DNA from: Sporosarcina sp. D27
GTDB lineage: Bacteria > Bacillota > Bacilli > Bacillales_A > Planococcaceae
Direction of reading: 5' to 3'
NCBI RefSeq assembly: GCF_000586555.1
Contig: NZ_AZUC01000046.1
Span: 1-64,000, forward strand
Length of the DNA: 64,000 nucleotides
Positions 18,273-27,650 of the stretch are shown piece by piece. Position numbers and translations under genes: made by a program. The notes under the pieces are model-generated. The model had not been told where the DNA came from. It searched no databases and was given only the letters and a program-made list of their open reading frames with translations. The first letter of the stretch is position 1; every line of letters starts with the position of its first letter.

Positions 18273-19181
18273 GTGGAAATAGATGGCGTCTTTTCTGGTG
18301 GAGGATTAAAAGGGCTAGCTTTAGTGGGAGCGTGTAAAGTATTCGAAGAAAAAGGATACACATTTAAACGCACTGTAGGAACAAGTGCAGGAGCAATTGT
18401 CGCTGCGATGTTAGCTGCAGGATACACTGCCCAGGAAATGGAAAATATTATGCAGCAACAAAACTTTCCGGAACTCCTCGATGCAAGGAAGACATTCATA
18501 CCGATTCCATTTATGAAGTGGCTTCAACTATATTGGCGTATGGGGCTCTACCAAGGAACGGCTCTAGAAAATTGGTTTAGCGATATATTAGCTGAAAAAG
18601 GGGTGTATACATTTACAGACTTACCCGAAGGATCACTAAAAATTATAGTATCCGACTTAACGAACGGAAAACTAATCGTACTTCCTGATGATTTAGGTGA
18701 GTATGGCTTGAGACCAGACTTCTTTCCTGTGGCACGTGCACTAAGGATGAGCACAAGTATTCCTTTCTTTTTCGAACCAGTCGTTCTTCATTCATTAGCC
18801 GGAAACTCTGTGACAGTAGATGGTGGTGTCCTTAGTAATTTTCCTCTATGGGTGTTCAATGAACCCGAAAATGGTGACTCCCGCCCGATTGTTGGCATGA
18901 AATTGAGTCATAATCCAGCAGATAAGAAAAAAACAGTGATCCGTAATGGATTAGGACTTTATGAAGCGTTATTTACGACAATGAAAGATGCACATGATGA
19001 AAAGCATGTCTCAAAAAGACTTGAAAAAGACGTTTTATTCATTCCAACTGACGGGATATCAGCTGTCCAGTTCGATTTGCCTGACGAGCAAAAAGATGCA
19101 CTTGTCATTAGTGGAGAAGTATCAGCTACAAACTTTTTAAAGCAGTGGGGAAAGACGTCGATCTTAACGAAAATTATTTGA
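18273..19181 (+). CDS. Patatin-like phospholipase
   Basis: 302 residues starting at GTG (AAAGGTGGAG upstream). Patatin fold landmarks are present: the oxyanion loop GGGLKG (residues 9-14), nucleophile elbow GTSAG with Ser38, and the catalytic Asp in VDGGVLSNFPL. It would hydrolyse acyl ester bonds of membrane phospholipids or other lipids. No signal peptide, so it acts in the cytoplasm or at the inner membrane face. The following diguanylate cyclase gene has its own promoter, so no operon is needed. Confidence 0.9.
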   Translation: MEIDGVFSGGGLKGLALVGACKVFEEKGYTFKRTVGTSAGAIVAAMLAAGYTAQEMENIMQQQNFPELLDARKTFIPIPFMKWLQLYWRMGLYQGTALENWFSDILAEKGVYTFTDLPEGSLKIIVSDLTNGKLIVLPDDLGEYGLRPDFFPVARALRMSTSIPFFFEPVVLHSLAGNSVTVDGGVLSNFPLWVFNEPENGDSRPIVGMKLSHNPADKKKTVIRNGLGLYEALFTTMKDAHDEKHVSKRLEKDVLFIPTDGISAVQFDLPDEQKDALVISGEVSATNFLKQWGKTSILTKII

Positions 19182-19200
19182 ATAATAAAGTAAATCTGTA

Positions 19201-19229
19201 TGTTGTTTTTTGTCGGAAAATGGTATAAT
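19201..19229 (+). promoter_or_regulatory. Promoter of the diguanylate cyclase gene
   Basis: TATAAT (19224-19229) preceded by TGG (extended -10), with TGTTGT 17 bases upstream. It supports the GTG start at 19275 rather than a longer frame from 19200. Confidence 0.6.
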
Positions 19230-19274
19230 AGTCATAAGGAATATGACTGTGTCGTTGGAAGGGCGGTGTTCTGT

Positions 19275-20843
19275 GTGAAGATATCCTTAAAACATTTGCT
19301 ATTAGCAATCGCCTGGCTTTCTATCGCATTAACACTTGCTAGTAGTCTTTATGCAGGATACCGTGCTGACCAGCAAACTCTAGAAAAAAACACCTTGGAA
19401 ACTAATTTTGCATACGCGCAAAAATTAGCGAAAATGACTGAAGACTACTTTTTGAGGACGGAGCGAATCCTTGCATACTCAGCTAGCGAGTTGTCTTTAT
19501 CATTAGACCATGCCAATTCAAAGTATTTAAATCATGAGGCAGAACGGTTAGTCGTTCATGCGGAATCGTTGAGCTCGGTTATCATCACTGATAATCGAGG
19601 AATGATTCTAGGAACTTCTTCAGACGTTAGATCATTTATCGGCAAACCTCTTTTGGATGAGGGTGGTATTGAAACATTGACAAAAGGAAAGGCAACTATC
19701 AGTAAGCCTTACCAAAGCAAGACAGGCAGATTGGTTATTTTTATCGCAGCCCCGATTAAAGATATGAAAGGTAACGTAATTGGACTGATTGGTGGAAGTA
19801 TCTACCTCAAGGAAGAAAACGTTCTGAACGAACTCCTAGGACAACACTTTTATGAAGATGGTTCTTACGTGTATGTGGTAGATGAAAATGGGATGCTAAT
19901 GTATCACCTGAATCAAGATCGTGTAGGTGAGTATGTGACACAGAATCCAGTAATTGCAGAATTGAGAAAGGGTCACAGTGGCAGTATGAGACTGCTGAAT
20001 AGCAAAAACCAAGATATGTTGGCAGGATACGCTTTAATTCCTTTGACTAAATGGGGAGTGGTTTCACAAAGGCCAACCGAAATGGCATTGGCATCCTCAA
20101 AAGGAATGTTGAGTGAAATGATTTTGAAGTCTCTTCCTTTTATTGCTCTATCCGCTCTGATCATTTTATATTTCGCTTCACAAATTGCTAAACCACTTGA
20201 GAAATTAGCAAGTTATGCGACGGACCAATTAGAAAGAGATGGTCATGCACCACTCGAGAGCGGTGCTTGGTATCACGAGGCGATTCAGCTGGATCTGGCT
20301 TTAACAGATAGCTTCGACAGATTTCAGAAAAAAGTCGATCATTTTATTTTGGAATCATCTACAGACCCACTTACAGGTTTATTGAATCGAAGAGCCCTTA
20401 ACGAGCAGGCGAGAATACTTGTCGAACAAAAAGTACACTTTACATTAGTAATTTTAGACATCGATCGTTTTAAAAGAGTCAACGATACTTATGGCCATAA
20501 TAGGGGAGATGAAGTTCTAAAATATCTCTCAGATAAATTAAAACATCACGTGAAAGACATAGGAACTTGCTATCGATTTGGAGGGGAAGAGTTCGTTATC
20601 TTGTACCCTAATATAGAATACGAACAAGCAACTGAATTTACAGATGAGTTAAGAATTGACGTTGCTTCCGAAATCAGTCCAGTAGGTGAACCAATAACAT
20701 TTTCAGCAGGTGTTGCAAACATACCAGAACACGCAGAACATTTCTTACGATTACTTGAACTAGCAGACGAATGTTTGTATCATGCAAAGGAAACTGGTCG
20801 CAATAAAGTTGTCAATGCGCCTGAAAGGAACAAACGCGTGTAG
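19275..20843 (+). CDS. Membrane diguanylate cyclase with extracellular sensor domain
   Basis: 522 residues from GTG 19275, preceded by GGAAGGGCGG. Layout: N-terminal membrane segment (about 5-27), an extracytoplasmic dCACHE-like sensor (about 30-280, with VVDENGMLMYHLN and GWSV-like positions), a second membrane segment (about 285-303), a linker, and a C-terminal GGDEF domain. The active site reads RFGGEEF near residue 435, so it should make cyclic di-GMP from two GTP. Upstream features NRRALN and DIDRFKRVND are also intact. The sensor ligand is unknown; CACHE domains typically bind small metabolites. Confidence 0.93.
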   Translation: MKISLKHLLLAIAWLSIALTLASSLYAGYRADQQTLEKNTLETNFAYAQKLAKMTEDYFLRTERILAYSASELSLSLDHANSKYLNHEAERLVVHAESLSSVIITDNRGMILGTSSDVRSFIGKPLLDEGGIETLTKGKATISKPYQSKTGRLVIFIAAPIKDMKGNVIGLIGGSIYLKEENVLNELLGQHFYEDGSYVYVVDENGMLMYHLNQDRVGEYVTQNPVIAELRKGHSGSMRLLNSKNQDMLAGYALIPLTKWGVVSQRPTEMALASSKGMLSEMILKSLPFIALSALIILYFASQIAKPLEKLASYATDQLERDGHAPLESGAWYHEAIQLDLALTDSFDRFQKKVDHFILESSTDPLTGLLNRRALNEQARILVEQKVHFTLVILDIDRFKRVNDTYGHNRGDEVLKYLSDKLKHHVKDIGTCYRFGGEEFVILYPNIEYEQATEFTDELRIDVASEISPVGEPITFSAGVANIPEHAEHFLRLLELADECLYHAKETGRNKVVNAPERNKRV

Positions 20844-20911
20844 GCTAACTTCCATCTCTCTTAGAAAAGTGGTAAACTGGACAACAGCTTAAAAAGAAGC
20901 AGGTGTTGAAG

Positions 20912-21895
20912 ATGATTGGAAGAAATGATCCGTGCCTTTGCGGAAGCGGTAAGAAATACAAGAAATGTTGTGCAGGCAAAGAAGAACTAACAGTTGAAAT
21001 TGTACAAGCAGAAGAATTGGAACGAATTCTGCAATCTTTTTATGATGAATACCCAAAGCAAAAAGATTTCGGTGATTATCGCGAGTTTGCAATCCAATGG
21101 AAGCTCCCTCTTTCCGCAGCATATTCGGAAGAAATGATCGAGGCAATTGCGCTAGATGAGTTCTTTTTCCATAATCGAACGGATATCTGGGAAGGCTTTG
21201 TGCAAAAGCAATTGAAAAAGACAGTCCGTCCATCGGTTATCAAGGTCCTAGATGGTTGGTCGGTACCACGAACGTTGCTTGGACAAGTAGTTAAAACGGA
21301 GGAGTCTTATTTGACGGTGTATGACCGGTTAAATAACCAGACTGTCTTGTTACGCAGAGAATCTGAGAAGCCGGTTCCTGAAGATGTTCATCTCTGGTGC
21401 TTCACACTTCCAGATGGAGCAGATGGGTTGCTCGCAGTATCGACGCTGATCTTTTTCCCAGTAGACCAAAGTTCTGTGTTTGAAGAATTTGTGACTGAGT
21501 TTGCAAATGTAGATCAAGATACGGAAACGTATATGAAGAATCACTCGGTTACTCTTTGGGAAAAACTAGCAGAGAATGGTTATAAAGGGGAAGAGTTCAC
21601 AGATTTTGAACAGGGAGTGCTCGCTAGGATTGCATCATTCCTAGAACTCAATGATCGTAAATCAGATGAGCTCATGGAATTGATTGAGGATTACTTAGTC
21701 GAGGAGCAACCAAATGCGCGAAAAGATGTAGCGATAGCAGCAGGTGCTATCCGTTACGGACAAGAACACGCATTGTTTGAAACGCTTGAGCTCACTGTAA
21801 AAGCAATTGCCGATGAATTCGAGGTATCACCATCCTCGCTAAACCGTTATTACAACGGAATCACGGAATATGCAGCAATGAAAGCGAACGCATAA
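20912..21895 (+). CDS. SEC-C motif protein of unknown function
   Basis: 327 residues from ATG 20912 (AGCAGG at good spacing; GTG 20903 would overlap that site). The N-terminus IGRNDPCLCGSGKKYKKCC is a complete SEC-C zinc-binding motif, more often found at the C-terminus of SecA. The rest is acidic and helical, with a C-terminal segment (VKAIADEFEVSPSSLNRYY) that resembles a helix-turn-helix. It may be a zinc-dependent adaptor or regulator. Preceded by a short gap after the diguanylate cyclase, followed by a terminator. Confidence 0.8.
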   Translation: MIGRNDPCLCGSGKKYKKCCAGKEELTVEIVQAEELERILQSFYDEYPKQKDFGDYREFAIQWKLPLSAAYSEEMIEAIALDEFFFHNRTDIWEGFVQKQLKKTVRPSVIKVLDGWSVPRTLLGQVVKTEESYLTVYDRLNNQTVLLRRESEKPVPEDVHLWCFTLPDGADGLLAVSTLIFFPVDQSSVFEEFVTEFANVDQDTETYMKNHSVTLWEKLAENGYKGEEFTDFEQGVLARIASFLELNDRKSDELMELIEDYLVEEQPNARKDVAIAAGAIRYGQEHALFETLELTVKAIADEFEVSPSSLNRYYNGITEYAAMKANA

Positions 21896-21903
21896 ATATA
21901 TAG

Positions 21904-21942
21904 GTAGACCCCATACTTCTAGTTGAGTATGGGGTCTATTTG
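21904..21942 (+). terminator. Terminator after the SEC-C gene
   Basis: TAGACCCCATACT and AGTATGGGGTCTA form a 13-bp stem followed by a short T-rich tail. Confidence 0.85.
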
Positions 21943-21966
21943 TCTGTGAAGGGTTTTTGATGTGTT

Positions 21967-22186
21967 TTGCTCGTAAATTATTGATCGTGCTCATAAAACT
22001 TGGGATGTGATCATAAAACGCAGAAAGTGCTCATAAGGGTTAGAAAGTGATCATAAAACGCAGAAAGTGCTCATAAGGGTTAGAAAGTGATCATAAAACG
22101 CAGAAAGTGCTCATAAAGGTTAGAAAGTGCTCATAAAGGTTAGAAAGTGATCATAAATCGTAGTAGGAGCGTATAAAACTAGGAAT
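21967..22186. repeat. 20-bp tandem repeat array, about ten units
   Basis: Units of exactly 20 bp follow the pattern GTG(A/C)TCATAA plus ten variable bases. From 21987 to 22166 nine units are in register; one weaker unit precedes and one follows. Two versions, GTGATCATAAAACGCAGAAA and GTGCTCATAAGGGTTAGAAA, alternate, giving a 40-bp higher order. No spacers, so not CRISPR. No ORF crosses it. Confidence 0.85.
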
Positions 22187-22323
22187 GCCACCTAACAAAA
22201 GTCATCATCGGAACTTTGACGGCAGCTCTTGCAGTTTAATGGTAAGTATGGGAATTATTTAGAGTAGAATCGGCACTAAGAGGTAATTAATCGACAAATG
22301 GGACGATCCAGAAAAGTTCAAGG

Positions 22324-22547
22324 GATTAATTGGTAGCGCTTCGCTTTTTTCGAACGGTTACTCAGTAGAAACAGGGTTCTGCGTTCTCCGACAAATCTTG
22401 ATGACTGTCTGACATCGCAAAAGGTTTCTCGATCATTCAAGCGAATTTCTCGATCTCCTCCGTTTATTTCTTCATCCCTTAGTAAAGTTTCTCGATAATG
22501 GGACACAATTCAACAAGATGTAAGTGATTAATTGGTAGCGCTTCGCT
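22324..22547. repeat. Pair of 22-bp direct repeats around a 21-bp periodic tract
   Basis: A 22-bp sequence, beginning GATTAATTGG and ending GCGCTTCGCT, occurs at 22324-22345 and 22526-22547. Between the copies, TTTCTCGAT-like words recur every 21 bases at 22425, 22446, 22467 and 22488, with a weaker GTTCTCCGA at 22383. The rest of the 21.9-22.68 kb gap shows no credible gene. Confidence 0.7.
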
Positions 22548-22680
22548 ATTTTAAAGGACAAGTCATGATTCAGAGTACACCTTAACTCCATACACTTTGA
22601 AAAGAGATCATTACCCAAAAATCCTAAAAACAAAAAACCACCAGACATCAGATAACCTGACATCCAGCAGCTGTTTGAGT

Positions 22681-23373
22681 TCAAAATGCAGCTTTTTCTT
22701 TAACTCTAAATTCTTTCCAATTACTAATTTCATAAGTCGGCTTGCTATCAGTTGTATTTTCCAAACCATTTGGGTTATACCAACATGTATCGACTCCAAA
22801 GTTATTACCACCCCGAATATCTGAAGTAAGGGAATCCCCCGTCATCAAAACACGGGATTTATCCGTTACGCCAAGACGATCCAAAGCCTCTTGGAAAATC
22901 TCAGGACGCGGCTTTTGGAACCCTGCTTCATCAGAGGATACGATCGTTTCAAAGCGATTATTCAACGTAGAACAAGCAACTCGTGCAATTTGAGCTTTGA
23001 TGAAGCCATTCGTCACAATCGCAAGACGTACATTCCCTAAGCTGTCCAACATGTCGATGACACCATCTATTAGATGAGCTTCTTTACCGAGCAGCGATAA
23101 ATAAGTTTCTGAAAAGCCTACAGGATCAAGCTCAATATCAAATTTATCAAATAACTGACTAAAACGACTAACATTCAGTTCTTCCATAGTCGTTGAGCCT
23201 TCCTCCAATTGCCTCCAAAGTACTTTACTGATGGCTCTATATTCTTTTCGGTATGCATCGAGCCCTTCTTCAAGTCCAGCTTCAATAAATGCATTGCGAA
23301 AAGCATTTTGCTCACTTGTATCGAACTCTAAAAGTGTATCGTCTAAGTCGAAAAGGAAAACATCGTAATTCAT
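22681..23373 (-). CDS. HAD-family pyrimidine 5'-nucleotidase (YjjG/YfnB-like)
   Basis: 230 residues from the ATG at 23373 (AGGTGAGGA upstream; the longer frame lacks a site). HAD motifs: I, FDLDDTLL with Asp9 and Asp11; II, IVTNGF; III Lys in EAGFQKPRPEIF; IV, MTGDSLTSDIRGG. A helical cap lies between motifs I and II. YjjG-type enzymes dephosphorylate pyrimidine and non-canonical nucleoside monophosphates, which keeps them out of DNA. Cytoplasmic, monocistronic. Confidence 0.9.
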   Translation of the reverse strand: MNYDVFLFDLDDTLLEFDTSEQNAFRNAFIEAGLEEGLDAYRKEYRAISKVLWRQLEEGSTTMEELNVSRFSQLFDKFDIELDPVGFSETYLSLLGKEAHLIDGVIDMLDSLGNVRLAIVTNGFIKAQIARVACSTLNNRFETIVSSDEAGFQKPRPEIFQEALDRLGVTDKSRVLMTGDSLTSDIRGGNNFGVDTCWYNPNGLENTTDSKPTYEISNWKEFRVKEKAAF

Positions 23374-23592
23374 TCTATCCTCACCTGTCTGCAATTTTTG
23401 TTTGTAAAAGTATAGCACTGTCGGCAGATTTAAAACAAGCTTTCAAACTGATGGTGCACGTTCTCTATAGCATCTCATGTATATGGAGTGACAACTCAAT
23501 TTCCGGTTTTTTCATAAGTTTGATTTCGTTTAATTTTTGGATAGAAGGGTATCACACATAGAGAAGCAGATCATGAGGAGGTCGAAGCATTA

Positions 23593-24384
23593 ATGACATT
23601 AAGTGAAGAACTTCAGACTCTGAAAGATTACCATTGCGAGGACCGGTGTGTACTAAGTGTGTATTTGAATACGAATCCAGCTGATCCAGATCAGCAAAAA
23701 GGTGCTTGGAAAATCCATTTAAAATCTGGCTTAAAGCGGTTGGAAGAATATTTGGAAGCTTCGAATGACAAAGAACTTACAGCATTTAAAAAAGCAAAAG
23801 CCCGTGTAACGGAAGAAATTGAAAAAAATCATAACGACTTAAAAAAAGGCGTCGTTATTTTTGCGGCGGACGACCCGGATTTATGGTCCGTCCATTATGT
23901 ACAAATTGCGGTCAAGACAAGTTTTCACTGGGAAAACCATCCAGTAATTGAGGAACTGCATTACATGCTGAAAGCATATCCTAATTCAGGAATCATCATG
24001 CCGAGTATAGGCAGCGTCCGTATTATTGATACAGCGATGGGATTTGTCGCAGATGATTTGGTCTACAATTTCGACTCCGGATTAGATGTATGGCGTGAAC
24101 AAAATGATATGAATCCATCAGGAAATAGAGGTACAGGTGGTAGCCAGTCCGATGATTTCGACCAACGGATGAAGGAAAACTTAGAGCGTTTTTATAAATC
24201 AATGGCAGCAGATGTGGAAAAAATGAAGAAAGAACGGAATTGGGACGAGATTCATGTCGTTGGAGAAGCAGAGTCATCTCAATCATTCGCATCTGCTCTC
24301 AACAAAAAGCCAAAAAGTGTTATCCATAAAAATTTGAACAATTCCATCCCGGATAAAGTTCTACACGAAGTATTCGAAAAATAA
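23593..24384 (+). CDS. VLRF1/aeRF1-type release-factor-like protein
   Basis: 263 residues with a strong GAGGAGG site. The start (LKDYHCEDRCVLSVYLNT) and the middle (VVIFAADDPDLWSVHYVQI) resemble the bacterial VLRF1 family, related to archaeal/eukaryotic release factor 1 and implicated by homology in ribosome rescue. The middle domain contains a glycine-rich loop (NPSGNRGTGGSQ) where a peptidyl-tRNA-hydrolysing motif would be expected. No membrane segment; likely cytosolic. Function is inferred from family only. Confidence 0.75.
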   Translation: MTLSEELQTLKDYHCEDRCVLSVYLNTNPADPDQQKGAWKIHLKSGLKRLEEYLEASNDKELTAFKKAKARVTEEIEKNHNDLKKGVVIFAADDPDLWSVHYVQIAVKTSFHWENHPVIEELHYMLKAYPNSGIIMPSIGSVRIIDTAMGFVADDLVYNFDSGLDVWREQNDMNPSGNRGTGGSQSDDFDQRMKENLERFYKSMAADVEKMKKERNWDEIHVVGEAESSQSFASALNKKPKSVIHKNLNNSIPDKVLHEVFEK

Positions 24385-24394
24385 CAGTCATCAT

Positions 24395-24427
24395 AAAACC
24401 GTCCTGATACAAGGGACGGTTTTTTCG
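24395..24427 (+). terminator. Terminator after the VLRF1-type gene
   Basis: AAACCGTCC...GGACGGTTTTTT hairpin with T-run. Confidence 0.88.
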
Positions 24428-24505
24428 TCGCAATAGATTGACAAATCGCATTCTGGGCAAAACTGTGGTAGGATTTATAACAAAACTAGATAGGACGTGA
24501 CATTA

Positions 24506-24880
24506 ATGATTTCTATAACTATTCCTGAAATTGATGTAAAAATTGAACAACGGCTCCAAAAAGTATCTGCAAATATTGTTCCGATCAAACCGATTTGCGG
24601 GTTTGTGGACTTGCATGAAATCCCACGCGACAAAGGCGGAATCATTTTGTTCTACAACAAACAAGACGAATTGCTGTTTGTCGGGAAAGCAAGAAAGCTA
24701 CGTCCACGCGTGAAAAAGCACCTAGAAGATAACGTTTCGCCATTAAAACCACATCGCGATGAAGTAAATAAAATTTCTGTAATCGTTGTGGATGATGCGA
24801 TGGAACGCGAAATTTATGAAACGTACATCATTAACACGATGAAAGCTAAATACAATACAGACAAAGTCTTTTTCGAGTAA
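24506..24880 (+). CDS. GIY-YIG-like nucleotide excision endonuclease (YurQ-like)
   Basis: 124 residues from ATG 24506 (TAGGA about ten bases upstream). The fold signature is a variant GIY-YIG: GGIILFYNKQDELLFVGKA followed by RKLRPRVKKHL and, later, the conserved glutamate of MEREIYET and the final YNT. These resemble the UvrC N-terminal nuclease in miniature. B. subtilis YurQ is annotated this way. Whether it cuts DNA is not established; the tyrosines of the motif are partly replaced. The next gene starts 20 bases downstream, so they are probably cotranscribed. Confidence 0.75.
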   Translation: MISITIPEIDVKIEQRLQKVSANIVPIKPICGFVDLHEIPRDKGGIILFYNKQDELLFVGKARKLRPRVKKHLEDNVSPLKPHRDEVNKISVIVVDDAMEREIYETYIINTMKAKYNTDKVFFE

Positions 24881-24900
24881 GTTAAAAGGAGGCGAGCACT

Positions 24901-26145
24901 TTGGATAAACGAATTGAAACTGTGCTGGAGACATTGAAAAAAACACTTGGACTTCAGCTGTTCGTTCTTCATACACACTCACTTTCACAAGAAGTTTCTG
25001 CATTTGGCGGATTTGACATCTTGCTAACTGCAGAATTGCTTCCGCTTACAGTGGATTCACCAGAAGATGAAGACATGCTTCCGGAGGGTGCTGTCGCAAT
25101 TTCTTATTCACTACGTTTTGAACAACTACGTTCGGTTATAACAGTCGGCAATTGTTCAAAAGCTGAATCTATCGGTTCAACTGAAGCACAATTCGTTCAG
25201 TGGGTAGAAAACCAAAATGGGCTACGCATGGGCAATGGGTTCGTCCTGACTAATCGTTCTGAATACGGATTCGAAGGCACGCTTATGCATAACGATATTC
25301 CTGTTCAAACCAATAGCTTTTTGGAAATGGAATGGGACGAGCAAGGAAGAATTCTTATGTGCAATTTACCACTCCTTGCATCCAATCCGTTTGAAGATGA
25401 CCATTTTTCACTAACACTCGAGGCGATTGAACCACTTGTACGGCAACAACTCACTCCAATTCGATTGCCGATTGAGGACGAAGCGCGTTTTGCAGATTAC
25501 TATGCAATCGATGAGGTGTTCATCGCACAAGATGGAACTGTTTTGCCTTATTTCCCTGAGGAACAGTCAGCGAGGTTTCCACAGACTGTTATACAATGGA
25601 CATCAGCTTCAAACCACCATTTTAAAAAACAAGCGATTCAGCCATTTGGGCCTGAACTAACCGCTGAAGAAGCCTTTACTGCTCTTAACCAACCTTTTAA
25701 CGCAGTAACTGAGGAAGAACTTCAGGGCTGTATACAATCTGCAACTGCATTTTTGTCTTCGGAGCTCCCAGAAGAATCAGGCGAATGGGAAATTTATCGG
25801 ATTATGCAGCAACCTGGAATTATTGAAGTCGTATGCCGAAAATTAGGCGAAATTGCGGGTCCACTTCGGAGGAAGCTTTTACTCATTCTTAACAAGGATA
25901 CATACGAAGTGTTAAATTTCATGGATTCAAGCGAAATGGCTCAACTTTTTGAAGGATTTACACAACCACGTGTCGATACTGTTTCTCAGGAAGAAGCCTT
26001 TGAAAAAATGGTTCCGTATATTACACTTGAACCTAGGTATGTCTACCATCAACGCTCGGGAACATACAAATTATGTGGATTGCTAGATTCTGAGGAATGT
26101 ATAGATGCCGTGACAGGCGAACTGAAACAACTTAATGAATTGTAA
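24901..26145 (+). CDS. Conserved protein, YcdB/YcdC-like C-terminal region
   Basis: 414 residues from TTG with AAAAGGAGG upstream. The chain is acidic, without signal peptide or membrane segment. The C-terminal 70 residues (VSQEEAFEKMVPYITLEPRYVYHQ...GLLDSEECIDAVTGELKQL) look like the repeated domain of YcdB/YcdC (PepSY-like) proteins. The N-terminal 330 residues match nothing I recognise. Probably in an operon with the GIY-YIG gene. Confidence 0.6.
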   Translation: MDKRIETVLETLKKTLGLQLFVLHTHSLSQEVSAFGGFDILLTAELLPLTVDSPEDEDMLPEGAVAISYSLRFEQLRSVITVGNCSKAESIGSTEAQFVQWVENQNGLRMGNGFVLTNRSEYGFEGTLMHNDIPVQTNSFLEMEWDEQGRILMCNLPLLASNPFEDDHFSLTLEAIEPLVRQQLTPIRLPIEDEARFADYYAIDEVFIAQDGTVLPYFPEEQSARFPQTVIQWTSASNHHFKKQAIQPFGPELTAEEAFTALNQPFNAVTEEELQGCIQSATAFLSSELPEESGEWEIYRIMQQPGIIEVVCRKLGEIAGPLRRKLLLILNKDTYEVLNFMDSSEMAQLFEGFTQPRVDTVSQEEAFEKMVPYITLEPRYVYHQRSGTYKLCGLLDSEECIDAVTGELKQLNEL

Positions 26146-26178
26146 ACTTTTTGGTTTGCTTGAAACGGGGTTTGAAAG

Positions 26179-27501
26179 ATGAAAGAACGGGAACAATGGA
26201 CATCTAAAATTGGATTTATATTAGCAGCAGCGGGAAGCGCAATTGGTCTGGGTGCTATATGGAAATTCCCTTATATGGCGGGAATGAATGGCGGTAGCGT
26301 GTTTGTTCTGCTATTCATAGTGAGTACACTGTTGATTGGATTACCGATTTTACTAGCGGAATTCGTTATCGGTAGACGTGGACAGGCAGATGTCGTCACG
26401 TCGCTTGAGAAGTTATCGAAAGGCCGGAACTGGAACTGGGTCGGGTGGATGGGCCTTATTGCATCGTTCATCATTTTATCGTTTTATAGCGTTGTTGGCG
26501 GCTGGATCTTATCGTATCTCATTCGGTCATTGACTGGTGGTCTTTCTGGAGCTGACTATGGAGGATTATTTAACAATATTATTGCTGATCCAATGGAAGT
26601 GCTAATTGCACAAGCAGCGTTCCTTGCGATTACGGTTTGGATTGTACAGAGTGGAATTAGAGGTGGAATTGAACGTGCAAGTCGATGGATGATGCCATTA
26701 CTTTTCATCTTTTTCATCTTACTTGCAGTCCGTTCACTGACACTTGATGGCGCAATGGAAGGAATACGCTTCTTGTTCGTACCAGACTGGAGCTATTTGA
26801 CGGGTAAAACGGTTCTCATGGCACTCGGTCAAGCATTCTTCTCGCTGAGTGTAGGTGTAACATCGATGATGACCTATGCTTCGTATTTGAAAAAAGAAGA
26901 GCGTCTAGGTCAATCCGCTTTCAACGTATCGATTTTGAATATCGTCATTTCTCTACTCGCGGGAATCGTCATTTTCCCTGCAGTGTTTGCACTTGGCCAA
27001 TCACCGACTGAAGGCCCAGGACTTATTTTTGTCGTTCTTCCAGCAATTTTCAATGAAATTCCTTTTGGTGGATTTTTCTTAATCGTATTCTTCATTTTAA
27101 TGTTGTTTGCGACGTTGACGTCAGCGATTGCGATGCTTGAAATAGTTGTTTCAACAGGAATCCGTAAGAAACAAGATCGCCGCAAACGAGCAGCTTGGAT
27201 ATTCGGTGGATTGATTTTCTTAGTTGGAATTCCAAGTGCATTATCATTTGGCGTTCTGGGGGATATTAAACTCTTTGGCAGTTCTATATTCGATTTCGCT
27301 GATCTTCTCACAAGTCGAATTGCTATGCCACTGGGAGCACTAGCTGTCTCAATCTTCGCAGGTTATGTGCTAAGTCAAAAAGACACTGCAGATGAATTAA
27401 ATATGAATCCTACTCTCCATAAAATATGGAAGACTCTTGTACGATATATTGTTCCAGCAGCTATTGTCATCATTTTTGTGACATGGGTTGTTGAATTGTA
27501 A
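26179..27501 (+). CDS. Sodium-dependent transporter, NSS family (YhdH/YocR-like)
   Basis: 440 residues with 11-12 membrane segments. The first helix carries the neurotransmitter:sodium symporter signature GSAIGLGAIWKFPYMAGMNGG, which contributes to the Na+ and substrate sites. Bacterial relatives take up amino acids or related compounds with Na+. The substrate is not known. ATG follows AAACGGGG; a terminator follows. Confidence 0.92.
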   Translation: MKEREQWTSKIGFILAAAGSAIGLGAIWKFPYMAGMNGGSVFVLLFIVSTLLIGLPILLAEFVIGRRGQADVVTSLEKLSKGRNWNWVGWMGLIASFIILSFYSVVGGWILSYLIRSLTGGLSGADYGGLFNNIIADPMEVLIAQAAFLAITVWIVQSGIRGGIERASRWMMPLLFIFFILLAVRSLTLDGAMEGIRFLFVPDWSYLTGKTVLMALGQAFFSLSVGVTSMMTYASYLKKEERLGQSAFNVSILNIVISLLAGIVIFPAVFALGQSPTEGPGLIFVVLPAIFNEIPFGGFFLIVFFILMLFATLTSAIAMLEIVVSTGIRKKQDRRKRAAWIFGGLIFLVGIPSALSFGVLGDIKLFGSSIFDFADLLTSRIAMPLGALAVSIFAGYVLSQKDTADELNMNPTLHKIWKTLVRYIVPAAIVIIFVTWVVEL

Positions 27502-27508
27502 TTTTAAA

Positions 27509-27541
27509 GCCATGTGCTCATCCAGCACATGGCTTTAAATT
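27509..27541 (+). terminator. Terminator after the NSS transporter
   Basis: AAGCCATGTGCT-CATCC-AGCACATGGCTTT hairpin ending in a short AT-rich tail. Confidence 0.8.
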
Positions 27542-27650
27542 TGTTAAAAAAGAGGGAAAATTGAAACTAATACTGAGATAGTACGTATACATTACTAAAG
27601 GAACTACAATTCATACGCTTAGCAAACTTAGAGAAGAGAGAGGGATAGCG

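Noticed and set aside
21967-22186. CRISPR array
   Set aside because: Units are contiguous 20-mers without unique spacers, and no cas genes are near.
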